Positions 23,637 to 32,056 of a stretch of DNA of 64,000 nt are shown here, one piece after another. The notes below the pieces were generated by a model. The model had not been told where the DNA came from, ran no database searches, and saw nothing but the letters and a program-made list of their open reading frames with translations. The DNA is from Streptomyces xiaopingdaonensis. Lineage in GTDB: Bacteria; Actinomycetota; Actinomycetes; Streptomycetales; Streptomycetaceae. The position numbers were made by a program, and so were the translations under genes. The DNA lies in assembly GCF_000262345.1 (NCBI RefSeq), contig NZ_AJTQ01000257.1, positions 1 to 64,000 of the forward strand. The letters are read 5' to 3'. How positions within the stretch are numbered: the stretch's first letter is position 1; each line of letters begins with the position of its first letter.

Positions 23637-23875
23637 GCCGCCATCGTAATTAGAACGCCTGAACGATACGCAGGGGGCTCCCGCGGCCCCGGGCACCCGC
23701 GTCACGGGGCCGCTCCCCCGCCACCGGACCTCCGGCGACGGCCGCCGTGGACGGAACGGACCAGGACCTCGGCGACGGGCGACGCCTCCGCGGTGACCGA
23801 ACGGGATGCCGCGAGCGGCAGCGCAGCGTCGACCTCAGGCCGACGGTCGCCCCCGGAGCGGGAGGGAAGCGCGGG

Positions 23876-25126
23876 TCAGCGCGCGCACTCCTCGTCGACG
23901 CGCCCACCGGTCGCCGCTGCCCCGGCTCTGGCCGCCGGACGGAGCGCGCGGGAGAGGAAGGAGGCGGCGAGGAGCATCGCGAGGATGACGAGCATCGTCA
24001 GCCGGAGCCCGACGTGGTCGGCGAGGAAGCCGAGCGAGGGCGGCCCGACGAGGAAGGCGAAGTAACCGGTGGTGGCGACGGCGCCGACGCGCGCCGCCTC
24101 CTCGCCGCCGCCGTCGCCCGCCGCCGAGATCGCGACGGGGAACCCGAGCGAGGTGCCGAGCCCCCAGAGCACCACGGCGGCCCCGGCGACGAGCGGGACC
24201 GGGGAGAAGACGACGAGCGCGAGCCCCACGGACGCCGTCAGCGCGCTGGCGCGCACCACGGCGACGCGTCCGAACCGCGCCAGCAGCGGCCCGCCCGCGA
24301 ACCGTCCGGCCGTCATGGCCGCCGCGAACGCCGTGAAGGTGAGGGACCCGGCCGTGGCGCTCACCCCGTGGCCGTCGACCATCAGCAGCGGGAGCCAGTC
24401 GTTGGCGCTCCCCTCGGCGAAGGCCATCGCGAGGACGACGAGTCCGATGAGGACGAGCCGGCCGTCCCGCCACACCTCGAGCTGCACCCGCAGGCCCTCG
24501 CCCCTGCGGCGTCCGCCGGCGGGCGCGCGTCCGGTGCCGGCGGGCAGGTGGCGCACCGCCCACAGGGAGCCGCAGGCGACCACCAGGGCCACGGCGGACA
24601 GGTGCAGCCCGACGGGGAAGGCGACCGCGGTGAGCGCCATGCCGCCCAGCGCCCCGAGGACGGTGCCGAGGCTGAAGCAGCCGTGCAGGACAGGGAGCAC
24701 GGGGCGCCCCATCTCCCCTTCGAGCGCGGCCCCTTCGATGTTGAAGGCGATCTCGGTCAGCCCCATCCCGGCTCCGAAGAGCGCGAGCGCGGCGAAGACC
24801 GCGGGCGGTGAGGCCGCCGTCGAGCCGGCGGCGATGGCGGCGGGGCCCGCCACGAGGAAGGCCGCGCCGGCGCATATGACGGGCTTCGCGCCGTATCGGC
24901 GCACCAGTCCGCCGGAGACGAGGACGCCGGCCATCGAACCGCAGGAGAGCCCGAAGAGGACGAGGCCCATGCCGCCCGTGGTGATGTCGAGCGCGTCCCG
25001 CACCGCGGGCGTGCGCGCGACCCAGGAGGCCATCCCGATGCCCGTGGCGAGCATCAGCACGTGGAGGGCCGTCCGCCGCCTGCGCAGCGCGGCGCCGTGG
25101 TCGAGCGACCTGCCTCTGCCGTTCAT
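23876..25126 (-). CDS. MFS transporter
   Basis: A 416-residue major facilitator with 12 predicted membrane helices and a conserved GLVRRYGAKPVI loop after helix 2. The fold and sequence resemble the YbjJ/fucose-permease-like branch, where substrates are varied. ATG at 25126 has GAGG 9 nt upstream; a TTG two codons earlier is possible. It is transcribed away from the acetyltransferase-TetR operon across two palindromes, so the TetR protein is its likely regulator. Export of a compound modified by the acetyltransferase is a reasonable but unproven idea. Confidence 0.85.
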   Translation of the reverse strand: MNGRGRSLDHGAALRRRRTALHVLMLATGIGMASWVARTPAVRDALDITTGGMGLVLFGLSCGSMAGVLVSGGLVRRYGAKPVICAGAAFLVAGPAAIAAGSTAASPPAVFAALALFGAGMGLTEIAFNIEGAALEGEMGRPVLPVLHGCFSLGTVLGALGGMALTAVAFPVGLHLSAVALVVACGSLWAVRHLPAGTGRAPAGGRRRGEGLRVQLEVWRDGRLVLIGLVVLAMAFAEGSANDWLPLLMVDGHGVSATAGSLTFTAFAAAMTAGRFAGGPLLARFGRVAVVRASALTASVGLALVVFSPVPLVAGAAVVLWGLGTSLGFPVAISAAGDGGGEEAARVGAVATTGYFAFLVGPPSLGFLADHVGLRLTMLVILAMLLAASFLSRALRPAARAGAAATGGRVDEECAR

Positions 25127-25182
25127 GCGCAACCGCCTCTTCGCGTGGGGGTGTTGGAGCGACGGTGACGCGCCGCGCGTCG

Positions 25183-25219
25183 AGGCGTACGGTCGTACGC
25201 CTCGTGTGTACGATCGTAC
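25183..25219. promoter_or_regulatory. Two TetR-type operator palindromes
   Basis: Site 1 (25183-25202) has 9-bp arms AGGCGTACG/CGTACGCCT around 2 nt. Site 2 (25208-25219) is the perfect 12-bp palindrome GTACGATCGTAC. Their centres are 21 bp apart, two helical turns, so two dimers would bind on one face. They lie between the divergent MFS and acetyltransferase genes; site 2 ends 2 nt before the acetyltransferase GTG. The TetR protein encoded at 25811 is the natural candidate. Confidence 0.75.
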
Positions 25220-25221
25220 GC

Positions 25222-25800
25222 GTGACGAACGATCCCCAGGCAGACCCCCGTACCCAGCACGAACGCATGCTCGCGGGCGACCTCTACATCGCGGACGACC
25301 CGGAGATCGAGAAGGCCCAGCGCCGCGCGGTCCGCCTCGCGGCCGAGTACGAGCGGGAGTTCGTGCGGGACCCGGCCGCTGCGCGGCCGATCCTCGCCGA
25401 ACTCCTCGGCGAGCTGGGTGAGGACGCGAACATCAGGCCGCCGCTCTACGTGGACTACGGCACGCACCTCACCGTCGGCGCGGGCACCTTCGCCAACTGC
25501 AACCTGACGGCGCTCGACGTCGCGCCGATCACCGTCGGCCGGGACTGCCAGATCGGCCCGAACGTCCAACTCCTCACCCCGACGCACCCGTTGGAACCGA
25601 AGCCGCGGCGGGAGAAGTGGGAGGCGGCGCAGCCGATCGTGATCGCGGACAACGTGTGGCTCGGCGGCGGCGCGATCGTGCTGCCCGGGGTGACGATCGG
25701 GGAGAACTCCGTGATCGGGGCGGGCTCCGTCGTCACCAAGGACGTGCCGGAGAACGTCCTCGCCCTCGGCAACCCCGCGCGGGTGATCCGCTCCCTCTAG
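25222..25800 (+). CDS. Sugar O-acetyltransferase (maltose/galactoside type)
   Basis: A 192-residue left-handed beta-helix enzyme. It has the Mac domain at the N-terminus (ERMLAGDLYIADDPEIEKAQ) and hexapeptide repeats from ~residue 75, with IGPNVQLLTPTHPLEP containing the catalytic His, then IVIADNVWLGGGAIVLPGVT and NSVIGAGSVVTKDVP. It should transfer acetyl from acetyl-CoA to a sugar or similar hydroxyl group. GTG 25222 lies 2 nt past a palindrome and lacks a ribosome site, so it may be leaderless. The TetR gene begins 10 nt after its stop, an obvious operon. Confidence 0.93.
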   Translation: MTNDPQADPRTQHERMLAGDLYIADDPEIEKAQRRAVRLAAEYEREFVRDPAAARPILAELLGELGEDANIRPPLYVDYGTHLTVGAGTFANCNLTALDVAPITVGRDCQIGPNVQLLTPTHPLEPKPRREKWEAAQPIVIADNVWLGGGAIVLPGVTIGENSVIGAGSVVTKDVPENVLALGNPARVIRSL

Positions 25801-25810
25801 GAGGCGCGCC

Positions 25811-26350
25811 GTGGCCACCGGACGCAACGACCCGGAACGCAGGGACCGCATCATCGGTGCGGCGCTCGACCTCATCGCCGAGTCCGGAGTCGCGGGCACC
25901 TCGCACCGCAAGGTGGCGGCCCGCGCAGGGGTACCGCTCGGCTCGATGACCTACCACTTCGCCAGCAGGGAAGAACTGCTCCGGGAAGCGTTCAGCCGCT
26001 TCGCACAAGGGATTTCAAAGGTCTTCGAGGAGTACCTCGACTCGGCAACGACACCCGCCGAAGCCCGGAAAGCCGTGGCCGACCTCGTCCACCGCCTCTC
26101 CGACGCCAGCAGACGCGAACTCGTCCTCACCCACGAGCTCTACACACTCGCCGCACGCCAACCCGCCTACCGCCAACTGACCCGCGCCTGGATGCAACGC
26201 AGCCGCACCTCGCTCGAACGGCACTTCGACCCCGCGACGGCACGCCAACTCGACGCGCTCATCGAGGGCTTGTCGATCCACCGCGCCCTCGACACAGAAC
26301 CGCACACGCGCAAGCTGACCCTGGAGGCGGTCCGGCGGCTCACGAGTTGA
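25811..26350 (+). CDS. TetR/AcrR-family regulator
   Basis: A 179-residue TetR protein. The N-terminal helix-turn-helix spans residues ~10-55 (RIIGAALDLIAESGVAGTSH; VPLGSMTYHFASREELL). The helical C-terminal ligand domain is complete. AGGAGG overlaps the preceding stop codon and lies 7 nt before the GTG start. It is in one operon with the acetyltransferase and probably represses this operon and the divergent MFS exporter through the palindromes at 25183-25219. The ligand is unknown. Confidence 0.92.
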   Translation: MATGRNDPERRDRIIGAALDLIAESGVAGTSHRKVAARAGVPLGSMTYHFASREELLREAFSRFAQGISKVFEEYLDSATTPAEARKAVADLVHRLSDASRRELVLTHELYTLAARQPAYRQLTRAWMQRSRTSLERHFDPATARQLDALIEGLSIHRALDTEPHTRKLTLEAVRRLTS

Positions 26351-26376
26351 GGCCGCTCCCCGTTCCCGGGGCCTCA
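26348..26376. terminator. Hairpin between convergent TetR and FDH genes
   Basis: Arms TGAGGCC and GGCCTCA with an internal CCCC/GGGG pairing, overlapping the TetR stop codon. Probable bidirectional terminator. Confidence 0.55.
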
Positions 26377-26485
26377 GAGCCCGTTCGGCACGTCCCGATC
26401 GGTTCCGACGCGGCGCCCCCGACTCCCCACGGCGCCGGCCCGGTTCGCCACCGGGCCGCAGCAAGGCGCCGGGCGGCCGGGTCCG

Positions 26486-27508
26486 TCAGCCGCCGGAGCC
26501 GTCCGTGAGGAGGTAGTCCTCCGGCAGCGGGCCACCGGCGAGGTAGGCGCCGAGGATCTCCCGGACGCCGGACGCGATCCGCTGCTGTGCCTCCAGGCTC
26601 ATCCCGGAGGTGTGGATCGTCATCGCCTGCCGCGGCATCGTCCGCCAGGGGTGGTCGACCGGCGCGGGCTGCGGGTACCAGGTGTCGCCCGCGTAGCCGG
26701 CGAGGTGCCCGCTCTCCAGCGCCTCCACGAGTGCGTCGGTGTCGACGAGCGCGCCCCGCGCGGTGTTGACGAGCCAGCTGCCCGGCTTCATCGCCGCGAT
26801 CCGCTCCCGGCCGAAGAGGCTCTGGCTCTCCGAACTGAGCGGCAGCGCAAGGCAGACGACGTCGGACTCGGCGACGAGGTCGTCGAGGCGCGCGTACTTC
26901 ACGCCGAGCGTCTCCTCTTCGGCGGGGGAGCGCCGGTGGGGCGCGTAGTAGAGCATGCGGACGTCGAAACCCTTGAGCCGCAGGGCGGTTCGGCCCCCGA
27001 TGGCGCCGAGTCCGACGAGGCCGACGGTCTTGCCCTCCAGGTCGTGCGAGGACCGCACCGCGTCGGCGACGTCCCAGCGCCCCTCCTCCACCTGCCGGTG
27101 CCCCGGGAGGAAGTCCCGCACCAGCAGCAGGATCTGCATGACGTTGTGCTCGGCGACGCTCACCACGTTGCTCCCCGTCACCTCCGCGACGGAGGCCCCG
27201 TGGCGCTTCGCCGCGTCGCGGTCCACGTGGTCCGAGCCGATCCCCGCGTTGATCACCAGCTTGAGTTGCGGTGCCTTGGCGAACCGTGCGTCGTCCATGT
27301 AGGCGGGCCAGAACGGCGTCGTGATCAGCACCTCGGCGTCGGCCAGCTCCTCGTCGAGCCCCTCGCCCGTGTCCGTGGTCCCCACGACCGTGTGGCCTTC
27401 GCCCTCCAGCCAGTCGCGCAGGTCCAGTACGCGCTCCGCGCTGGCGAGCACCCCCGAGTCGGTGCGGGCGTGCGGTTCTTCCGGGTACAGCAGAGCCACG
27501 ATCTTCAT
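26486..27508 (-). CDS. fdh: NAD-dependent formate dehydrogenase
   Basis: A 340-residue member of the D-2-hydroxyacid dehydrogenase superfamily. Several residues mark it as formate dehydrogenase rather than a hydroxyacid enzyme: INAGIGSDHVD, the Asn of GSNVVSVAEH, the NAD motif GLVGLGAIGGRTALRLK, the catalytic Arg in VNTARGALVD, and the Gln-Pro-Ala-Pro...DHPWR loop with a later catalytic His in TIHTSG. The family Gln-His pair replaces Glu-His. It oxidises formate to CO2 with NAD+ in the cytoplasm, without metal. It is slightly shorter at the N-terminus than many (350-400). It appears monocistronic; its promoter lies in the 365-nt divergent region. Confidence 0.9.
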   Translation of the reverse strand: MKIVALLYPEEPHARTDSGVLASAERVLDLRDWLEGEGHTVVGTTDTGEGLDEELADAEVLITTPFWPAYMDDARFAKAPQLKLVINAGIGSDHVDRDAAKRHGASVAEVTGSNVVSVAEHNVMQILLLVRDFLPGHRQVEEGRWDVADAVRSSHDLEGKTVGLVGLGAIGGRTALRLKGFDVRMLYYAPHRRSPAEEETLGVKYARLDDLVAESDVVCLALPLSSESQSLFGRERIAAMKPGSWLVNTARGALVDTDALVEALESGHLAGYAGDTWYPQPAPVDHPWRTMPRQAMTIHTSGMSLEAQQRIASGVREILGAYLAGGPLPEDYLLTDGSGG

Positions 27509-27848
27509 CTTGCCCTCGGCAGACTCCTCGACTGTCAGCACATGACGCGGCTGCACCGACGGCACCGGGCCGTGCGTACGCAGCCGTCCACCGGCCCGGG
27601 TGCCCGAGGCGGGCGGTGCCACACGTGGGGGCGGAAGTGTGCCGTGGCTCCGACCGGTCACCCACCGTGCTCGCATGGCGCGGGCGATGTCGTCCCGACC
27701 GCAGCCGCGCACTCGACCGAGCCCCGCGGGAGGCCGTCTCGCTGTGCAACAAGCCGGCGTCCGGGAGGAGTTGGGACGCTCCCCCACGGCCCCGTGCCGG
27801 GCGGAGGGGCCTCCGGGCCGCCGTGCCGGAAAGAGCGCGCCCCGTCCA
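27509..27848. other. Divergent intergenic region of fdh and the molybdopterin oxidoreductase
   Basis: About 340 nt without a gene on either strand. It carries the fdh promoter, not resolved, and borders the SigK-type promoter at 27849-27876. Short open frames here are shadows. Confidence 0.5.
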
Positions 27849-27876
27849 CCAATCCGCGGCCGCGCCCACGCCGAAT
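27849..27876 (+). promoter_or_regulatory. Candidate SigK promoter of the molybdopterin oxidoreductase-fasciclin operon
   Basis: CCAATC, 16 nt, then CCGAAT. The -35 lies in CACCAATCCGC, identical over 11 nt to the sequence before sigK, with identical spacing. Transcription would begin about 27883, placing a GTG codon at 27884 at the 5' end (leaderless mRNA). Confidence 0.65.
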
Positions 27877-27883
27877 GCGGGAT

Positions 27884-29515
27884 GTGAGTGAAGACCGGAC
27901 GGTGACGACCGCGGACCCGGCGGACGGCGAGGAGCCGACGAGGCCGGGCCGGCCTGCGCGGCGCGCACTGGGCGCGCTGGGCGGACTGCTCGCCACGGCT
28001 GCGGCGCTCGCCGTCGCGGAGCTGGCCGCCGTTCCCGTGCGGCCCGAGGCCGCGCCGCTCGACGCGGTCGGGACGACGGCGATCGACGCGGCGCCCGCGC
28101 CCGTCAAGGAGTTCGCCGTCCGCACCTTCGGCGAGAGCGACAAGCTCGCGCTCCAGGTCGGCATGGTGGCGGTGCTCGCGCTCTGCGCAACGGGCGTGGG
28201 GATGCTGGCCGTTGGCCGCCCCGTGGCTGCCGCGGGCGCCGTGCTCGTCGTCGGCGCGGCCGGTGCGGCGGTCGCCGCGAGCGGGCGCGACGGCGCGCCG
28301 CCCGACGCGCTGCCCTCCGCCGTCGGCGCTCTCGCGGCCGCTGCCGTGCTGTGGGTGCTCGCCGCCCGGCTCGCCGGACGCCGGCCGCTGCGCAAGCCGC
28401 CGCGGGACGCCGGCTGGGGCTCGCCCATGGACCGCCGCGGCTTCGCGCTCACGGCCGGAGCGGCGCTCGTCGGCACCGGCGCCGCGGCGACGCTGGGGCG
28501 ACGGCTCAACTCCGCGGGCGATGCGGCCGCCGCGGCCTCGCGCGCCGGAGTCACGCTCCCCGCGCCGGTCTCGCGCGCCGCGCCCGTGCCCCGCGGCGCC
28601 GACCTCGGCCTTGCCGGTGTACCGCCCTTCACCACCCCCAACTCCGCGTTCTACCGCGTCGACACGGTCCTGCGCGTCCCCCGCGTCGACGCACGCGACT
28701 GGCGGCTGCGCCTCCACGGAAAGGGCGTCGCGCGCCCGGTGACGCTCGGCTTCGACGAGCTGCTCTCCCGTGGCCTGATCGAGCGGGACACCACGCTCAC
28801 CTGCGTCTCCAACGAGGTCGGCGGCCCGTACGTCGGCAACGCGCGCTGGCTAGGCGTCCCGCTCGCGCCGCTGCTCCGGGAGGCCGGGGTGCGCCCGCCG
28901 TCCAAGGGCGGACCTGCGGACCAGCTCGTCGCCCGCTCCGAGGACGGCATGACGCTGGGTGCGCCCGTGGAGGACGTCCTCGACGGGCGGGACGCGATGC
29001 TCGCCGTCGGCATGAACGGGGAGCCGCTCCCCTTCGCGCACGGCTTCCCCGTACGGATGCTGGTGCCCGGTCTCTTCGGCTACGTCTCCGCCTGCAAGTG
29101 GCTGCGCGAGCTGGAGTTGGCCTCCTTCGACGACTTCGACGCGTACTGGGTCGAGAGGGACTGGGCCCGCGAGGCGCCCGTCCTCACGCAGTCGCGCATC
29201 GACACGCCGCGGCCGCTCGCCGACGTGGCGGCGGGGCCGACGGCGGTCGCGGGCGTCGCCTGGGCCCAGCGCCGCGGCATCACCCGCGTCGAGGTGCGGG
29301 TCGACGACGGCCCCTGGCGCCGCGCCCGTCTCGCGGCGGAGGACAGCAAGGACACCTGGCGCCAGTGGGTCTGGACGTGGGACGCGGCGCCCGGCTCGCA
29401 CCGCCTCGAAGTCCGCGCCACCGACGGCACGGGCGAGACCCAGACCGCCGACCGGTCCGGCACCGTCCCCGGCGGCGCCACCGGACGGCACTCGGTGGTG
29501 GTCAACGTGGCCTGA
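27884..29515 (+). CDS. Membrane-anchored molybdopterin-dependent oxidoreductase (sulfite oxidase family)
   Basis: About 543 residues. Four hydrophobic helices come first (LGALGGLLATAAALAVAELA, then near residues 85-105, 110-130 and 140-160). A short MDRRGF Tat-like segment precedes another hydrophobic stretch. The extracytoplasmic Moco domain (~residues 250-430) has the ligand Cys in TLTCVSNEVGG and GYVSACKWL. A sulfite-oxidase-type dimerisation domain completes it (WDAAPGSHRLEVRATDG). Its substrate is unknown. I start at the GTG at 27884, where the presumed SigK promoter would begin transcription; ATG 27875 overlaps the -10. A fasciclin lipoprotein gene follows after 44 nt. Confidence 0.85.
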   Translation: MSEDRTVTTADPADGEEPTRPGRPARRALGALGGLLATAAALAVAELAAVPVRPEAAPLDAVGTTAIDAAPAPVKEFAVRTFGESDKLALQVGMVAVLALCATGVGMLAVGRPVAAAGAVLVVGAAGAAVAASGRDGAPPDALPSAVGALAAAAVLWVLAARLAGRRPLRKPPRDAGWGSPMDRRGFALTAGAALVGTGAAATLGRRLNSAGDAAAAASRAGVTLPAPVSRAAPVPRGADLGLAGVPPFTTPNSAFYRVDTVLRVPRVDARDWRLRLHGKGVARPVTLGFDELLSRGLIERDTTLTCVSNEVGGPYVGNARWLGVPLAPLLREAGVRPPSKGGPADQLVARSEDGMTLGAPVEDVLDGRDAMLAVGMNGEPLPFAHGFPVRMLVPGLFGYVSACKWLRELELASFDDFDAYWVERDWAREAPVLTQSRIDTPRPLADVAAGPTAVAGVAWAQRRGITRVEVRVDDGPWRRARLAAEDSKDTWRQWVWTWDAAPGSHRLEVRATDGTGETQTADRSGTVPGGATGRHSVVVNVA

Positions 29516-29559
29516 ACCGACCCCGCCCCCCAACGCACGTTTCACACGAAGGAGTTCAC

Positions 29560-30228
29560 ATGCAGACCCGCACACGCCGTACTCTCGTCGCCCTCGCCAC
29601 CGCCGGCGTTCTGCCGTTCGCGCTCACCGCGTGCGGCAGCGACGACGACGGCTCCGACGGCAAGTCCGGAAGCGAGCAGCAGGAGAAGGGCGGCTCGTCC
29701 CAGGACGAGGGCAAGGGCCAGGACGCGGGCAAGGGCGGCGACGACATGGCCGGCAAGCCCTTCGGCCCCGCCTGCGCCTCAGTGCCCGACAACGGCAAGG
29801 GCAGCTTCGACGGAATGGCTCAGGACCCGGTCGCCACCGCCGCCTCGAACAACCCCGAACTCTCCACGCTCGTCGGCGCGGTGAAGAAGGCAGGGCTCGT
29901 CGACACGCTCAACAGCAGCAAGGACATCACCGTCTTCGCGCCCACCAACGAGGCGTTCGAGAAGGTCCCCGAGGCGGACCTGAAGGAGCTGCTCGGCGAC
30001 GAGGAGGCCCTCACCGAGGTCCTCACCTACCACGTCGTCGGGGAGAAGGCCGGCAAGAAGCAGCTCGCCGACGGGGAGTTCACCACCCTCCAGAAGCAGA
30101 AGCTCACCACCTCGGGCTCCGGCGACTCCTACACCGTGGGCGACGGCGCCAAGATCGGCTGCGGCGACGTGCAGACCGCCAACGCCACCGTCCACATCAT
30201 CGACAGCGTCCTGATGCCGCCCGAGTGA
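29560..30228 (+). CDS. Fasciclin-domain lipoprotein (MPT70/MPT83-like)
   Basis: A 222-residue exported protein. The signal peptide ends in a lipobox, LTAC with Cys at about residue 25, so it is lipid-anchored outside the membrane. A charged Gly/Ser/Lys linker follows. One FAS1 domain (residues ~85-220) carries the H1 box DITVFAPTNEAFEKVP and the H2-like ATVHIIDSVLMPP. AAGGAG precedes the ATG. In mycobacteria SigK drives the fasciclin proteins MPT70 and MPT83; here the gene is the second in an operon with a SigK-type promoter. It may act in adhesion or, with the oxidoreductase, in an envelope redox function. Confidence 0.92.
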   Translation: MQTRTRRTLVALATAGVLPFALTACGSDDDGSDGKSGSEQQEKGGSSQDEGKGQDAGKGGDDMAGKPFGPACASVPDNGKGSFDGMAQDPVATAASNNPELSTLVGAVKKAGLVDTLNSSKDITVFAPTNEAFEKVPEADLKELLGDEEALTEVLTYHVVGEKAGKKQLADGEFTTLQKQKLTTSGSGDSYTVGDGAKIGCGDVQTANATVHIIDSVLMPPE

Positions 30229-30234
30229 CGGCTC

Positions 30235-30261
30235 GCGCCCGGCCCGCTCCGGGCCGGGCGC
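30235..30261. terminator. Hairpin between convergent fasciclin and ferredoxin genes
   Basis: Perfect 11-bp arms (GCGCCCGGCCC/GGGCCGGGCGC) with a 5-nt loop, 6 nt past the fasciclin stop. Bidirectional terminator. Confidence 0.8.
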
Positions 30262-30292
30262 GCCACCGCCCCCGGGCGCACGTCCCCCGCGC

Positions 30293-30493
30293 TCACCCGC
30301 CTTCCGCGAGGTGGATGGCGCCCGCGGGGCAGACCGCCGCCGCCTCGCGGACGTCGGTCTCCTCGCTCTCCGCCGGCTCCGCCTCCAGCAGCAGGACGAT
30401 GCCGTCCTCCTCACGCTGGTCGAAGACCTCGGGAGCGATCAGCACGCACTGGCCGGCCCCGCAGCACTTCTCCTCGTCGACAGTGATCTTCAT
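30293..30493 (-). CDS. [3Fe-4S] ferredoxin for a cytochrome P450
   Basis: A 66-residue ferredoxin. Cys10-x2-Ala13-x2-Cys16 and Cys55-Pro give the [3Fe-4S] pattern of P450-partner ferredoxins. The start MKITVDEEKCCGAGQC is nearly identical in layout to the second ferredoxin at 35061, showing a shared origin. It lies 31 nt after the P450 stop and should deliver electrons to that enzyme; the needed reductase is not in this operon but one lies at 33838. Confidence 0.94.
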   Translation of the reverse strand: MKITVDEEKCCGAGQCVLIAPEVFDQREEDGIVLLLEAEPAESEETDVREAAAVCPAGAIHLAEGG

Positions 30494-30524
30494 CCAAGTC
30501 CCCTTTCCTCGCTCCCCGTCGGGT

Positions 30525-31739
30525 TCACCACCGCACCGGCACCTCGCGCAGGCCGCCGACGAGCATCTCCTCGACGCGCCGCAACTCCGAAACCGGCACC
30601 GCCAGTTCGAGCGACGGCAGCCGGCGGGCGAGGACCTCCAGCGTGACCTGGAGCTCGGTGCGGGCGAGGGCCTGCCCGAGGCAGGAGTGCGGCCCCGCGC
30701 CGAAGGCCAGGTGCGGGTTGGGGCTCCGCCCGAGGTCCATGTCGTCGGCGCCGGCGAAGACCGCCTCGTCCCGGTTGGCCGCCTGCATGCTGCATATCGC
30801 GGTCGTCCCCGCGGGCAGCACCTCCCCGCCGACCTCGACGTCCTCGCTGACGTAACGGCGCATCCCGAAGCCGAGGTTGGCGTCGAAGCGCAGCGACTCC
30901 TCCACGGTCGTACGCACGAGCGAGGGGTCGGCGACGAGCCGCTCCCACCGCGCGCGGTCGGCGAGGAGCATGGCGACCATCTTGCCGATCATGTTCGCCG
31001 TCGTCTCGTGCCCCGCGACGAGGAGCCCCATCCCGGTGCCCAGCAGCGCCGAGTCCGTGAGCCCTGCGCCCTCCTCGGCGCTCTCCGTGATCAGCATGCT
31101 GAGGATGTCGTCGGCCGGCGCAGCCCGCTTCGCGGCGATGTGGTCCCCCATGTAGGCGACGAACTCCCGGTGCGCGGTGTCGATTTCGTCCTGCGAGAAG
31201 CGCGTGAGGCTGAGCATCGCGTCGGACCAGTGGGAGAAGCGCGCCCGGTCCTCGGCGGGCACCCCGAGCATGTCGCAGATGACGTAGACCGGCAGCGGGA
31301 AGCCGAGGGCCGCCTTGAGGTCGGCGGGCTTCCCCTGCCCGACCATGTCGTCGATGAGCGTCTCGGCGATCTCCGCTATCGAGGGGCGCAGCGCCGACAT
31401 GCGCCGTGCGGTGAACCACTTGCCCACCATGCGCCGCCACTTCTGGTGTTCCTCGCCGCGGTCGGGCACGGCGGTCGAGTCGCCGGTCGCCGCCGCGCCG
31501 CCCACGCCTCCGGGCGCGACCCGTGCGGCGCCGTCGGCGGACGTCGGACGGACGAACCGCGGGTCCGAGAGCAGTTGCTTGACGTGCTCGTGCCTGGTCA
31601 GCAGCGCGGCCTCGTCCCCGCTCGGCAGTTCGACGGCGGCCACGGGGCACTCGCTGCGCAGCCGCTCCCACTCGGCGGGCGCGGCGAGCGCGTCTTCCTG
31701 GGGCAGCGGGTAGCGAAGGGTCTGCTCGTGCTGGCTCAT
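30525..31739 (-). CDS. Cytochrome P450
   Basis: A 404-residue soluble P450. The I-helix motif is VAGHETTANM, the ExxR is in EESLR, and the heme loop FGAGPHSCLG carries the Cys ligand at about residue 352. Class I system: it uses the ferredoxin encoded downstream. ATG 31739 (MSQHEQTLRYPLPQE) is the natural start. Divergent to a MarR regulator whose putative repeats lie in the shared promoter region. The substrate cannot be told; such P450s are often catabolic or xenobiotic-induced. The family number (CYP105-like) is only a guess. Confidence 0.92.
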   Translation of the reverse strand: MSQHEQTLRYPLPQEDALAAPAEWERLRSECPVAAVELPSGDEAALLTRHEHVKQLLSDPRFVRPTSADGAARVAPGGVGGAAATGDSTAVPDRGEEHQKWRRMVGKWFTARRMSALRPSIAEIAETLIDDMVGQGKPADLKAALGFPLPVYVICDMLGVPAEDRARFSHWSDAMLSLTRFSQDEIDTAHREFVAYMGDHIAAKRAAPADDILSMLITESAEEGAGLTDSALLGTGMGLLVAGHETTANMIGKMVAMLLADRARWERLVADPSLVRTTVEESLRFDANLGFGMRRYVSEDVEVGGEVLPAGTTAICSMQAANRDEAVFAGADDMDLGRSPNPHLAFGAGPHSCLGQALARTELQVTLEVLARRLPSLELAVPVSELRRVEEMLVGGLREVPVRW

Positions 31740-32056
31740 ACGACCTCTTCCTGTGCGACGTTCGGGGATGCGGCGGACGCGGCGACGGCTTTCCTCCGGC
31801 GTCCGTACGCCGGGTGGCCGACTCCGCCTCGCCCCGGCCGGGTCGGCACCGCACGGTGCGGACGGCCGAGCGTGCGGCGGTGACTGCTGCGCGTACGTGC
31901 GGAGTTGCCCCGTCGGGCAGCCGCGTGAGGCTCCATGGACCGCACGGTACGGAACGATTGCATGATGCACAACGAGAGCATCATGCACAGCTTAGGCATG
32001 ACGCACATTGGCGTATTCTGACCGCGTACCCACGTACGAGCCGGAGGCGGACCGAG
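31740..32056. other. Divergent promoter region between P450 and MarR genes
   Basis: About 315 nt with no gene. The right part is clearly less GC-rich and contains the three 18-bp-spaced repeats. It must contain promoters for both genes. Confidence 0.6.
31960..32013. repeat. Three direct repeats with 18-bp period (probable MarR operator)
   Basis: GCATGATGCACA (31960), GCATCATGCACA (31978) and GCATGACGCACA (31996) begin exactly 18 bp apart. Copies one and two also make a 9-bp inverted repeat (GCATGATGC/GCATCATGC, 9-nt centre). Located 44-97 nt before the MarR start and over the P450 promoter. Probable multi-site operator of the MarR protein. Confidence 0.75.
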
